Shown one piece after another: positions 9,074 to 18,700 of a stretch of DNA of 64,000 nt. The position numbers and the translations under genes were made by a program. The number at the start of each line of letters is the position of its first letter. The first letter of the stretch is position 1. Origin of the DNA: Paenibacillus_AR mesotrionivorans (lineage in GTDB: Bacteria > Bacillota > Bacilli > Paenibacillales > NBRC-103111); assembly GCF_046098205.1 (NCBI RefSeq), contig NZ_JBJURJ010000019.1, positions 1 to 64,000 on the forward strand, given 5' to 3'. A model generated the notes under the pieces. The model was not told the origin of the DNA. It made no database searches and was given only the letters and a program-made list of their open reading frames with translations.

Positions 9074-10435
9074 ATGCAGATCGTACTGTTGTCCGGCGGT
9101 TCCGGCAAACGATTATGGCCATTGTCCAACGAAATACGGTCCAAAGCATTCCTGAAGCTGCTTGATGGCGAAGGAGGGAGCAAGGAGTCGATGATTCAGC
9201 GGATTACCCGCCAACTGGCTGCCGCCGGTCTGCTCCCCTCCACCCATATTGTCACTCATGCCACCCAGGGTGAGATTACCCGCAGCCAGACAGAAGGAGC
9301 TCTTTCTGTTTTGGAGGAGCCGCATAAGCGCGGCACATTCACGGCAATTGCACTGGCGGCCGCTTTTTTTCACTCCCGGCTTAAAGTAGACCGGGAGGAG
9401 ATCGTGGTGGCCCTGCCGGTGGATTCTTTTGTCGAGCAGCCATTCTTCCAGGCGATCTTGCGCTGCCCCGCAGTGCTCGCCCAGTCTGCTGCCGATCTGG
9501 CATTGATCGGCACCTCTCCTGCCGGACCATCCAGCCAGTTCGGGTATATGGTGCCCAGCCCTATGTTGGAGGATCAGGACTTCCGCCGGATTGAACGTTT
9601 CGTGGAGAAGCCGGATGCATCCGTGGCGGCAGATCTGATCCGTCAGGGGGCATTGTGGAACTGCGGTGTGTTTGCTTTTAGATTGGGCTTCATGCTTGAT
9701 GTAATGTTAGCTAAGGGCCTTCCTCTTGATGCCGGAGCACTGTTGGGTTTATACGGACAGCTGCCGGAGCGCAGCTTCGACCAAGAGGTCGTCGAACAGA
9801 CGGCCAATTGCGCCGCCATCACCTATGGGGGGCTGTGGGATGACCTGGGCAACTGGGATGCCTTCACTCAGCATTTGAACAATAAGGTCACCGGCCTGGG
9901 GCAAGTGGAAAACAGCTCCACCAATACCCATCTGGTCAATGAACTGCCCTGTCCCATCCATGTCATCGGCGTTTCCAATGTGATTGTGGCTGCGGGTCCC
10001 GACGGTGTGCTGGTCGCCAGCAAGCAGCAGGCCAGCCGAATCAAGGATCTGCTTAAAAATAACCGAATGCCGATGATGGAGGAGAAACGTTGGGGCGTCC
10101 GCCGCACGCTGGACTATTCACGTCACAGCCAAGCAGGTGAAAGCCTGACCAGCAAGGTGACTCTGTTGGCCGGAACGAACACCAGCTATCATTTCCACCA
10201 GCACCGCACGGAGATCTGCGCCATACTGTCCGGAGTGGGCGAATGCCTGATGGACGGTCGGGTGATGGCGATTGGAAGCGGTGATGTGCTGGAGATTGCA
10301 GCGGGCGTCAAACATAGTATCAAGGCTATTACCGCCATGGAGTATATCGAAACCTGGCTGGGGGAACAGCTCGACGGCGAGGATTGCACGCGGCTTGCTC
10401 TCATCTGGGAGGAGGCGGTGCGGAGTAGTGAATGA
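9074..10435 (+). CDS. manC: Mannose-1-phosphate guanylyltransferase with cupin (ManC-type)
   Basis: This 453-residue enzyme has an N-terminal nucleotidyltransferase domain (LLSGGSGKRLWPLSNEIRSK, the GGxGxRLWP nucleotide loop; later IERFVEKPD and GALWNCGVFAFR) and a C-terminal mannose-6-phosphate isomerase-type cupin with YHFHQHRTEICAILSGVGE. It should make GDP-mannose from mannose-1-phosphate, and the cupin may add isomerase activity, as in type II bifunctional enzymes. The length fits the family. GGGGGAGAT precedes the ATG. It shares an operon with the glycosyltransferase before it and converges on the collagen-like genes. Confidence 0.88.
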   Translation: MQIVLLSGGSGKRLWPLSNEIRSKAFLKLLDGEGGSKESMIQRITRQLAAAGLLPSTHIVTHATQGEITRSQTEGALSVLEEPHKRGTFTAIALAAAFFHSRLKVDREEIVVALPVDSFVEQPFFQAILRCPAVLAQSAADLALIGTSPAGPSSQFGYMVPSPMLEDQDFRRIERFVEKPDASVAADLIRQGALWNCGVFAFRLGFMLDVMLAKGLPLDAGALLGLYGQLPERSFDQEVVEQTANCAAITYGGLWDDLGNWDAFTQHLNNKVTGLGQVENSSTNTHLVNELPCPIHVIGVSNVIVAAGPDGVLVASKQQASRIKDLLKNNRMPMMEEKRWGVRRTLDYSRHSQAGESLTSKVTLLAGTNTSYHFHQHRTEICAILSGVGECLMDGRVMAIGSGDVLEIAAGVKHSIKAITAMEYIETWLGEQLDGEDCTRLALIWEEAVRSSE

Positions 10436-10455
10436 AAGCCGTTTATAAAATAAAC

Positions 10456-10497
10456 CTGCTCTAAGATTTCCGGTGCCAATCGGTTGTCTTAGAGCAG
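10456..10497. terminator. Shared convergent terminator
   Basis: An 11-bp perfect stem (CTGCTCTAAGA / TCTTAGAGCAG) around a loop that itself contains CCG/CGG. It lies between the stop codons of the ManC gene and the last collagen-like gene and can serve both. Confidence 0.82.
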
Positions 10498-10504
10498 TTG
10501 CTTT

Positions 10505-11407
10505 TCAGGCCATCTCCTCCAATACAGTAGCCCTGAAGCTCCAGTGCTGCACGGTAAAGGCTGCCGTTGTACTTCGGACCTGGAATGCATAAGCTCCATA
10601 GGACGGTTCCGTGACGGAGTCCACCCAATTCATCATCATCATATATTGGTTATCCCCAATGCCCCAACCGCAATTGAGACTGCCTGAATTAAGGACTTCA
10701 TTAGTAGACTGATCGACAATACGGTATTGCACTTCAAACCTTCTTTCAGGCCCGCCTTCGAATTGGATTCCTATCAGAACCTCCTGGAAGACCGTTTGAC
10801 CCGGCCAACCCGGAAGGGGAGGATGCGTCTGCACAGTAGTCCATCTGATCGTCCCATCATAAGCCGGCACCTTTACTGAAGGCTCAACATGATAGGTTAA
10901 TTTTTCCGCAGCCCGGATGGGATGATAGCTGCTTCCCTTTGGACCGGGCGGACCGGATGGACCCGTGGGTCCTGTTACATCCGTTAACCGCCCCGCACCG
11001 TCTAGTGCCACCGGCTCCGCTACGGGAATGTCCTCAATACTGACTTGAGGGTTTCCCACAAGAGGATGAGCAGCTATATTTCGAAAAGAAATAATTTTGG
11101 CCTTTACCTTGTAAATGTGTGTGCCTGCTTCAATGTGATCGATAAAATCTATACTTTCATTCAGCAGCTGGACTTTCCCGACGGGAGCATGAACATCAAC
11201 GGGGGATATCTGCTGCGCCACGACATCACCGTCACGTGACAGCTCCCATTCCATATGCAGTGACCCTGCTCCCGGAAAACAAGTGGACACCTTCAAGGGA
11301 ATGAGGAACCTGAACAGCGTGTCTGGTTGATCGAAGTCTGTTACCACCGTTGCGGCCAGTTGAACTGTTGGACCCGGACTCCCCAGGACAATGGGTATAA
11401 ACGACAT
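10505..11407 (-). CDS. Short-stalk collagen-like protein
   Basis: The 300-residue protein starts MSFIPIVLGSPGPTVQLAAT, closely like its upstream paralogues, has an N-terminal beta-rich domain of about 145 residues (GTHIYKVKAKIISFRNIAAHP), only about five Gly-x-y triplets (GPTGPSGPPGPKG), and a C-terminal domain of about 130 residues ending FTVQHWSFRATVLEEMA. No signal peptide is evident, as is usual for exosporium or spore-surface collagen proteins. GTAGGAGGAG precedes the ATG. It is last of four paralogues and lies beyond a terminator, so it may be separately expressed. The near-loss of the stalk is its main oddity. Confidence 0.82.
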   Translation of the reverse strand: MSFIPIVLGSPGPTVQLAATVVTDFDQPDTLFRFLIPLKVSTCFPGAGSLHMEWELSRDGDVVAQQISPVDVHAPVGKVQLLNESIDFIDHIEAGTHIYKVKAKIISFRNIAAHPLVGNPQVSIEDIPVAEPVALDGAGRLTDVTGPTGPSGPPGPKGSSYHPIRAAEKLTYHVEPSVKVPAYDGTIRWTTVQTHPPLPGWPGQTVFQEVLIGIQFEGGPERRFEVQYRIVDQSTNEVLNSGSLNCGWGIGDNQYMMMMNWVDSVTEPSYGAYAFQVRSTTAAFTVQHWSFRATVLEEMA

Positions 11408-11562
11408 AACCTTCCGCTCCTCCTACAGCACATAGTCTCCACGTAATCCGTTCGAGTACCAGTATATGTGTGTTGTGGTTTCCGTTGCACCTGTATATAG
11501 CCCGAAATGGACTGTGTGGATATGAAATGGGCTTAAGGATTTTCAACTCCTCGAACAGCGTA

Positions 11563-11611
11563 TAAAACAGAAGAAGAGCAGCGAGTTAAGCTGCCGCTTC
11601 TTTCTGTTTTG
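11563..11611 (-). terminator. Terminator between collagen-like genes
   Basis: A long imperfect stem AAAACAGAAGAAGAGCAGC / GCTGCCGCTTCTTTCTGTTTT follows the stop of the 409-residue collagen-like gene. It separates that gene from the short-stalk paralogue. Confidence 0.8.
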
Positions 11612-11625
11612 TTGAGGTCTGTTAG

Positions 11626-12855
11626 TTACCCTTCAAACCACCTTGGTTTATCCAGTACGGTGGCCCTGAAGTCCCAAAATTGAATAGTAAAAGGGATATT
11701 TCCGTTCATCTGAAAGGAATAAAAGACGTCGTAAGAATCTGTGATTGTGTCGACCCATTGTATTAACATTGGATACCGGTACAGCCCGTCTCCAGAACCT
11801 ATAAAAATGCTGCCCGGAAGAACGTTTATATTGGATGCACTATCCAAAAATCTATAATGAGCAGTAAGACGGCTTTCATCAAGCTCACAACGAATCTCAC
11901 AGAGAAATTCCAGGAAAATTTTTTGATCGGGCTCCACTGAAATCTGCGGAAGGGCTTGGATCGTGACCCATTCGCCTGTTCCGGGAATCTCAATGGCCGG
12001 TTGTTCATTGTAGTTATAGTTTCCGGCAAATTGTATGGGGAAGTAATCCTCACCTTGTGGCCCAATGCCTCCGGTCAAACCTGTCATTCCGGTGGCTCCT
12101 AATACAGTCGGCCCTCTTCCCGTAATCCCTGTTGGACCACTTTCCCCTGTTAGCCCAGTTGGTCCGCCAACCCCCATACCTGTCGGCCCCGTATTTCCCA
12201 TGCCATCAAATCCGGTAGGCCCCGTTACCCCATAACCGGTTGACCCTGTCGGACCTGTGGCTCCTGTTGCTCCTGTTCCACTGGCAGCATCGCCCGTACC
12301 GGTGGGACCTGTAGCTCCTGTTGCCCCTGTGGCACCAGTGGGGCCTGGCAGTCCGATGCCTGTGGGGCCATGATTTCCCGGATCGCCGCCATCCCCTTTG
12401 GCTCCCGTAGCTCCGGTTGGACCTGTCGGACCTGTTGGACCCGTTATGCCGTCTTCCACCAATGGACCCGATGCAGGAATTCTTACGCTGATTTCAGGCT
12501 TCCCTAATAAGGGCTCCGCTGCAATGTTACTGAACGAAATTACATGCACCTTTAGGTTGTATATATGAGTTCCCGCCCCCACATCGTCCATGAAATCAAT
12601 CACTGGCGACAATAACTGTTCCTCTCCCGCAGATGCGGAAACCGTTACCGGAGACACCTGCTTCGCAATCAGTGCATCTCCCCGCCAGATATTCCACTCT
12701 ACATACAACATTCCTGATCCTGATGAAATCGTGGACAGCTTCAAGGGAACTTGTATGCTGAAGAGCGTGGCAGGAGGATCATAATCGGCCCTATACGTAA
12801 TGGCCAGATGAAGCTCCTGTCCAGGTTTGCCCAGCATTAGAGGTGTAAATGACAT
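11626..12855 (-). CDS. Collagen-like protein with GPTGPTG stalk
   Basis: This 409-residue protein has an N-terminal domain (MSFTPLMLGKPGQELHLAIT to about residue 130, with GTHIYNLKVHVISFSNIAAEP), a collagenous stalk of GPTGPTGPTGATGAKG-type triplets interrupted by short insertions, and a C-terminal domain of about 130 residues (EWVTIQALPQISVEPDQKIF, ending PFTIQFWDFRATVLDK). The end domains match the short-stalk neighbour, so the pair are recent duplicates differing mainly in stalk length. The threonine-rich triplets are typical O-glycan acceptors in BclA-like spore hair proteins. GTAGGAGGAG precedes the ATG. A spore-surface role is inferred from the family. Confidence 0.85.
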   Translation of the reverse strand: MSFTPLMLGKPGQELHLAITYRADYDPPATLFSIQVPLKLSTISSGSGMLYVEWNIWRGDALIAKQVSPVTVSASAGEEQLLSPVIDFMDDVGAGTHIYNLKVHVISFSNIAAEPLLGKPEISVRIPASGPLVEDGITGPTGPTGPTGATGAKGDGGDPGNHGPTGIGLPGPTGATGATGATGPTGTGDAASGTGATGATGPTGSTGYGVTGPTGFDGMGNTGPTGMGVGGPTGLTGESGPTGITGRGPTVLGATGMTGLTGGIGPQGEDYFPIQFAGNYNYNEQPAIEIPGTGEWVTIQALPQISVEPDQKIFLEFLCEIRCELDESRLTAHYRFLDSASNINVLPGSIFIGSGDGLYRYPMLIQWVDTITDSYDVFYSFQMNGNIPFTIQFWDFRATVLDKPRWFEG

Positions 12856-12892
12856 AGAACACCGCTCCTCCTACAAAAGTCCTTTTGGTTTC

Positions 12893-14107
12893 TCAATGCT
12901 CGTATTCATACACAGTCAAATATAGAGCAGCTTGTGTAATGGTAATCTCAAATGCGCCATCGGTAGGTGTCAAATAAGCCAGATTCACCCATACCCCGGA
13001 CTGCTGATGGGAAACATCCATGCGAATAGGCAGTACAATCTCCCTCAAATCCTCCCCTGCTGCTGGATATACGAATTCATTCATTTGGTCTATACCTGCA
13101 TGTACGATGTAATTAAAATAAACTTCCTGGGTGCCTGTATACGTGCTTTGTGGCTTAATTTGCACCTGGATATAGCCGTCAATGGTTCCCCGTCTCATGT
13201 AATAAACATTCGGAAACATCAATAAGAAATTCAGGGTTTGTTTGGCAGGATCAAGGGTCAAGGCCTGGGGCAGCTTGGTGGAATAACAAATTTGCGTTTC
13301 TTGAATGGCTTCTCCGTTGTATCCGGTAGGACCGGTTGCACCAGTTGCACCTTTAGGGCCGGTGAATCCCATTCCAGATCCTGTATCTCCGCGAAGACCA
13401 GTCGGACCAGTGGGACCGGTGGGTCCTGTAATACCGAATCCCGTAAAACCTGTTGGACCTGTATGCCCTGTTCCCGTAGGGCCAGTTGCTCCCGTGATAC
13501 CAGCTCCGCTATAACCTGTAGCTCCTGTCGGCCCCGTTCCCCCTACTCCATAACCTGTGGGGCCGGTAGCACCGGTAAGCCCCGGCAGACCGGTTACACC
13601 GGCTGTTATGCTTTTTCCTCTACCGCCTTGTGAGCCGGCGGGACCCGATTCTCCGCTAGGCCCTGTAGGCCCAGTGGGACCGGTGGGTCCAGTTGGCCCA
13701 ATGGGTCCCTCCAGCACGACCGGTCCCGGCCCTGTCTGTATAAGCGGGGCAAAGGCAATTACCTCTGATGTCAGGTTAACAGCTTGCAGAATAGTAGCCT
13801 GAACCTGATAAACATGAAGACCTGCTTCTAGAGACTCAGCATATTTAAGATACGCATCTGTTTGGAATTGCTCTCCCGATGCCGATTGCCCCTCCAATAC
13901 GACTTGTTGAGTTAATAAATGCTTTCCGTTTCGGCTAACGATATATTCCATGAGCAGCCGGTACAAACCAGAGGTTTCCGTTTGCAGCAGCAATGGCAGT
14001 ACCACCGTTGTCTCAGCAAGAGGATAAGCCTCCTCTACCGACAGCATAATCTCTTCCAGAATAGCGCTTGCGCCGCTCATGACAGGGAGTGATATAAAGT
14101 TGGACAT
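12893..14107 (-). CDS. Collagen-like protein with GPTGPTG stalk, divergent end domains
   Basis: The 404-residue protein has an N-terminal domain of about 130 residues (MSNFISLPVMSGASAILEEI, then AGLHVYQVQATILQAVNLTS), a long Gly-x-y stalk starting GPIGPTGPTGPTGPTGPSGE, and a C-terminal domain with TQEVYFNYIVHAGIDQMNEF. The N-domain keeps the family pattern, but the C-domain is more distant from those of the other three. The ATG at 14107 is preceded by AAGGAGTTGTGCCGG; a TTG three codons upstream lies too close to that site. The next gene downstream starts 37 bases after its stop, which suggests co-transcription. Confidence 0.85.
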   Translation of the reverse strand: MSNFISLPVMSGASAILEEIMLSVEEAYPLAETTVVLPLLLQTETSGLYRLLMEYIVSRNGKHLLTQQVVLEGQSASGEQFQTDAYLKYAESLEAGLHVYQVQATILQAVNLTSEVIAFAPLIQTGPGPVVLEGPIGPTGPTGPTGPTGPSGESGPAGSQGGRGKSITAGVTGLPGLTGATGPTGYGVGGTGPTGATGYSGAGITGATGPTGTGHTGPTGFTGFGITGPTGPTGPTGLRGDTGSGMGFTGPKGATGATGPTGYNGEAIQETQICYSTKLPQALTLDPAKQTLNFLLMFPNVYYMRRGTIDGYIQVQIKPQSTYTGTQEVYFNYIVHAGIDQMNEFVYPAAGEDLREIVLPIRMDVSHQQSGVWVNLAYLTPTDGAFEITITQAALYLTVYEYEH

Positions 14108-14159
14108 CCGGCACAACTCCTTCTATACAGCTTTTTCTTGAATCCATACGGTTTTCACA

Positions 14160-15404
14160 CTAGTCCCTTGGAGTGTAAATATTCATGGCAGTGAATACCT
14201 GCGTTAAGGAAGCTGGAAAACTCCCAATGGGGGAAGTGATCATCTTCGCTTGAAAAATGTATTCAACTGGTCCTGGACCAGCAGGAGGGATATCCAAATG
14301 GGTAAAAGGCAGCCAAACTGTAATCCCGTTATTAAAGCCTATTACATCTTTTCGATGCTCATATTGAAAGGATTGAATAGGCGTTCCATCCCGAAGCACC
14401 CGATATTGAATAGTGAAATCGCCTGTCGCCAAGAAATCCGAGCCGTAAGAAAAATCGAATCCCCCCTTTAACATAACAGCCGATGCTAATAATGGCTGTG
14501 TAGAGCCAATCGTGGCAATAGAGACACGTCCAATTTCGGTCCAATCATCAAAACTAATTGTCTGCAACCACTGTGTGTAAGCCTCCCCGGTAAACCCCTG
14601 CCCCACTCCTGTAAATCCAACCCCTGTCGCTCCTCTGGGGCCATTTTCTCCCATCGGACCATCCGGACCCGTAATTGCATCCGGTCCGGTTTCACCTGTT
14701 GCTCCCGTTGGGCCGCGGAGGCCGGTGGGACCTGTAAGGCCAAAGCCAGTTGGGCCGGTTGGACCGATGCCGCTTGCACCTGTTGGACCTGTAGAGCCAA
14801 AACCAGTGGTGCCTGTAGGGCCAGTCATTCCTGTATAGCTTTCGTCAGAAATAAATGGACCGGTTGTTCCGGTATCGCCTGTAGGACCGGTGGCACCGGT
14901 GGGTCCGTAACCGGTAATGCCCGTTTCTCCCGTCAGTCCAGTAGGACCCTTAGGGCCCTCATCCCCAGGTGGACCTGGGGGACCCTCCGGACCCTCCGGA
15001 CCAACACCGTCCTCTTGCAGATCAGGATGAGTAGCGGTATACGGATTACCGGCTTCCGGATGTCCTTGAATGTTCTGATAGGCCAGAACTCTCAGGTGCA
15101 GTTCATACAAATGTATCTCTGCAGATAAAACCTCCGAAATATAGAAATGAATATTGCCTGAAACTACCTCACCTGCATTACCCGACCCTACATACGGCTC
15201 TGTTACAGATTTTAGAACTTGACCATTCCGCCAAAGCTCCAGTCCTAAAATAAGCAAATAGCTGCCTGTATTCTGCAGTCTGAACCGAACAGGGACATTA
15301 AAATGAATTTGTGACAGCGGCTGGCTTTCCGCAGGCGCCACAGTCGCAATCAATCGGACTTCTGCTCCGGGGGTCCCCAATAGAATTGGAGTAAATAAAG
15401 GCAT
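14160..15404 (-). CDS. Collagen-like protein with GPTGPTG stalk, first of four
   Basis: The 414-residue protein starts MPLFTPILLGTPGAEVRLIA, aligning with the starts of its paralogues, which fixes the ATG at 15404 behind AGAGGAGTTGTG. It has an N-terminal beta domain (to about 140), a stalk opening GPEGPEGPPGPPGDEGPKGP and turning to GPTG triplets, and a C-terminal domain (SFDDWTEIGRVSIATIGSTQ). It leads a same-strand run with spacings of 52 and 37 bases to the next two genes. Family knowledge points to an exosporium or cell-surface fibre; export is not shown by a signal peptide. Confidence 0.85.
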   Translation of the reverse strand: MPLFTPILLGTPGAEVRLIATVAPAESQPLSQIHFNVPVRFRLQNTGSYLLILGLELWRNGQVLKSVTEPYVGSGNAGEVVSGNIHFYISEVLSAEIHLYELHLRVLAYQNIQGHPEAGNPYTATHPDLQEDGVGPEGPEGPPGPPGDEGPKGPTGLTGETGITGYGPTGATGPTGDTGTTGPFISDESYTGMTGPTGTTGFGSTGPTGASGIGPTGPTGFGLTGPTGLRGPTGATGETGPDAITGPDGPMGENGPRGATGVGFTGVGQGFTGEAYTQWLQTISFDDWTEIGRVSIATIGSTQPLLASAVMLKGGFDFSYGSDFLATGDFTIQYRVLRDGTPIQSFQYEHRKDVIGFNNGITVWLPFTHLDIPPAGPGPVEYIFQAKMITSPIGSFPASLTQVFTAMNIYTPRD

Positions 15405-15682
15405 CCGACACAACTCCTCTTCCAAAATAAATTTTGAACCTTGCTGCCCTCCGGCTTAGGCATATTAAACCCGGCACATTCCTCCTCCAGGCTATGAATG
15501 AGTTCTTTAGATCTCAACTCTTGGATAGCAGTCCCGTCCCCCTGCGAGTATTGAACCGGACGAGCCGGAACCGACTAAACACGATATGCTATGTCCGAAC
15601 CCCACCGCATGCTCCAACGTATGCCTGTTTTACTTTAAAATGGTAAGAATGACGGAGTATAAACAGCGGATTAGCTTTCGGC
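15405..15682. other. Intergenic region upstream of the collagen-like genes
   Basis: No credible gene is present. On the minus strand CATAGCATA (15585-15593) fits a sigma-K type -10 element, but no well-spaced AC-type -35 is seen, so a sporulation promoter is only suggested. Short plus-strand open frames here lack ribosome sites. Confidence 0.3.
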
Positions 15683-15729
15683 AAAACAAAAGAAGCGCAG
15701 CAGATTGCGCCGCGCTTCCTCTTTTGTTT
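15683..15729 (-). terminator. Terminator of the giant SLH gene
   Basis: A long stem AAAACAAAAGAAGCGC / GCGCTTCCTCTTTTGTTT starts 13 bases after the stop codon of the giant gene, with T-rich flanks on both sides. Confidence 0.85.
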
Positions 15730-15741
15730 GCAGCAATTGAA

Positions 15742-18700
15742 TTACTCTACATTCTTAAGCAAGTTGTATAGTACCTGCACACTTTCGGCCCGGGTCAGCT
15801 GCTCCTGAGGAGCAAACTGTCCATTTTCCCGGCCCTGGAGCAGCCCTGCCGCACCAGCAGCGGATACGGCGTCCTTGGCCCAGTCACCGATTTGGGAGGA
15901 ATCCGTGAAGCTGATGTCCGGCTGGCTTGCGGGCTTCCGTCCGGTTTTCCATTCCAATGCCCGGATAAGCATCACTGCCATTTCTTGCCGGGTTATGGTT
16001 CCATCCGGCTCGAAGCCGCCGGCACTGCGTCCGGTTACCAGCCCGGCCTGTGCAGCAGCAGCTACTGCATCGGCGTACCAGGCATCCTGCGGCACGTCGG
16101 AGAATGCAGCCGCGGTCTTCCCGCCTGCAGGCTGGATGGCCAGAAGGCGTACCAGCATAGCGGCAAATTCAGCCCGTGTAACCGAGCCCTGCGGCTCGAA
16201 TCGGGTATCATCCACACCGTTAATCACATGCTTCGCTGCCATCCGTGTGATGACGGTTTTGGCCCAGTGGCTGCTGTCCACGTCCGAGAAGCTGCGTTCA
16301 TACGCCAGAACAGCGTATTGGCCGGAGAGCGGGACGGTGGCCGTTAATTCACCGTTCTTCCATTGGCCTCCCAGATAAACCGCTTTGCCGTCTGCCCCGA
16401 TCCCATACATTCCCAACAATTCCGAGTCGGCAGCAGGGCCGGTTGGGATGGACAGCTGAACCGTCTCATTGGATAACGCAGGGGCAATGGCGAATGCTTC
16501 ACCGTTGGCAGCTACTGCTTCCAGCCGGATGCTGTACAACCCGCCGGCCGCTTTCCATTGCACACCCGCTGGCAGGGCTGCGGCCTCCATGGCCTGATTC
16601 AGGGAACGGGAATCGCCGGTCACAGCCGTAATCTTGACTCGAGCCTCCTGCCCTTCTGCGGCTTGCGCCAGCAGCTTCTGCAGGGTTTGCCCGCTGAGTG
16701 TTAGGACCGTCTGCTCCTTCACCAGCTTCAGAATTTCGCCGGCTCCCACGGTGTTGGCCAGCTGCGCCGGAAGCAGCAGTGCTTCTGCTTCCATATTCCA
16801 TTGAACGGAATAGGTTCCTTGTCCATCTGTCTTCAAATCATCCAGATCCACCTGTTGAGTGTTTACCGGAACCTCGGGTGCAGGCACTGGTGCTGTCACG
16901 GTGTCCGTATTGTTTTCGCCACCGGAGTCAACAACAGCTGCGTAGACAATGACCTCCCGGGTCATTTCCTCCGCCGCGTTGCCTGCCGCATCCTGCACAT
17001 TGTAATGGATGGTATAGGTACCGGCTACAAAGGTGTTCAGAGCCGAAACTGGCTTGCCCCCAAAGGTAATCGTGGTCACGATCCGTTCCGTAATGTTGCC
17101 GTCCCGGTCATCGGTTGCGGCAGCACCTTCATCCTGGTAGCCCGAACCGTGCCCTGCATATACCGTTTTGTTGCCCTTCAGTGTGATAACGGGTTTTACT
17201 GTATCCGGCAGGATTGGCGGCGTCTTCACAATGACCTCCCGGGTCTTCTCCTCCGCCGCGTTGCCTGCCGCATCCTGCACATTGTAATGGATGGTATAGG
17301 TTCCGGCCGCAAGGGTGTTGACAGCCGTAACTGGCTTGCCCTCAAAGCTAATCGTGGTCACCAGACGGTCCGTAATGCTGCCGTCCCGGTCATCCGCCGC
17401 AAGGGCACCCGGGTCAAGATAAACCGCTCCGTTTTCCAAAGTAATGGCCGCATCACCAAGCAAGGTTATCACAGGCTTCACCACATCGGGCCCGCCATAG
17501 GTGGCCACTACCACTGTCCGCGTCACCTCATTGGCCCGGTTGCCCGCCAGGTCGCTGACATTATAATGCACCGTGTAGGTGGCTTCCGTCACCGTGCTGA
17601 CTTCTGCTGCAGGAAGACCGTTCCAGCTGTAGGACGTGATAATCCGGTCCGTAATATCTCCATCCCGGTCATCCATAGCGATAGCCCCGGCATCCGTATA
17701 CTCCGCGCCGACACCCAGGGTCACCAGCTCATGCCCCAGCAGGGTGATCTGCGGCTTCACTGTATCCGGCTCAGTGGGAGGAGCCTTCACCACAACTGTC
17801 CGTGTCACCTCAGCCGCCAGGTTGCCAGCGGTATCGGAGACATTGTAGTGGACTTTGTAGGTGGCTTCCGTCACCGTGCTGACTCCTGCTGCGGGAAGCC
17901 CGTTCCAGCTGTAGGTGGTGCTAATCCGGTCCGTTATATTCCCGTCCCGGTTATCCAATGCCGTCGCTCCCGCGTCCGTGTATACCGCGCCTTGGTTTAC
18001 GTAGGCCGGATCTTCTCCCAGAAGAGTGATCACCGGTTTTACCGCGTCTGCACCCGGCGTTTGGGTAATCATAATCCAACTGAGCTGCACATCCGTATTG
18101 CTGCCGGAATTGGCGGGGGCCACCATAATCTCCATGGTCCCATCCTCATTCATGACAATTCCCTTATGCTCCGCAACCGCATAGGAAGCATTGATAATCC
18201 GTCCGCTCTCCACGGTTACGCCGTTAATGACCGTATTGGCAGCCCGCTTGGATTGAGAACTGGAGAACCAGGGATCGTAGAAGCCCATGTAGACGGTATA
18301 ATCACCTTTTTCCAGATCGAACTTGTAGGTCAGATTCCGTTCCGAGGAGCTGTTCACATAACGCAAGCTTTGGAAAATATCCGCTGTATTGACTCTCAAG
18401 GTACTGTTATTACCGGAATATCCCCATGTTTTACCAGCTGCAGGATCATACACCTGCTCCGCAGCCTCGTGCCGCAGGACTTTGCCTGTGGAGGTTTTGT
18501 AGGCCTCCATCAGCTGGGTATATTGCGGTACATCCCCCGACGCCGGATTAACGAAATACTGCAGATTGTCCGGAAGGGCAACCGTGACCTCCACATCCAC
18601 CCGGCTGCCTGCCAAAATGCCGCCAAGGGTTCCTTTTACAGCAGCGGCTCCGACGGTTAGCCTTGCCGCCTCCAGACTGGCCGCATCCCAGATCACCGGG

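Noticed and set aside
13305..13802. Pro/Val/Gly-rich (GPVGPV) open frames on the plus strand
   Set aside because: They are the reverse complement of the GPTGPT collagen stalk on the minus strand, not separate proteins.
16801..18660. 619-residue open frame on the plus strand
   Set aside because: It lies wholly antisense inside the giant SLH gene, follows its repeat period and has no recognisable domain; the GC-rich codon structure of the minus-strand gene explains it.
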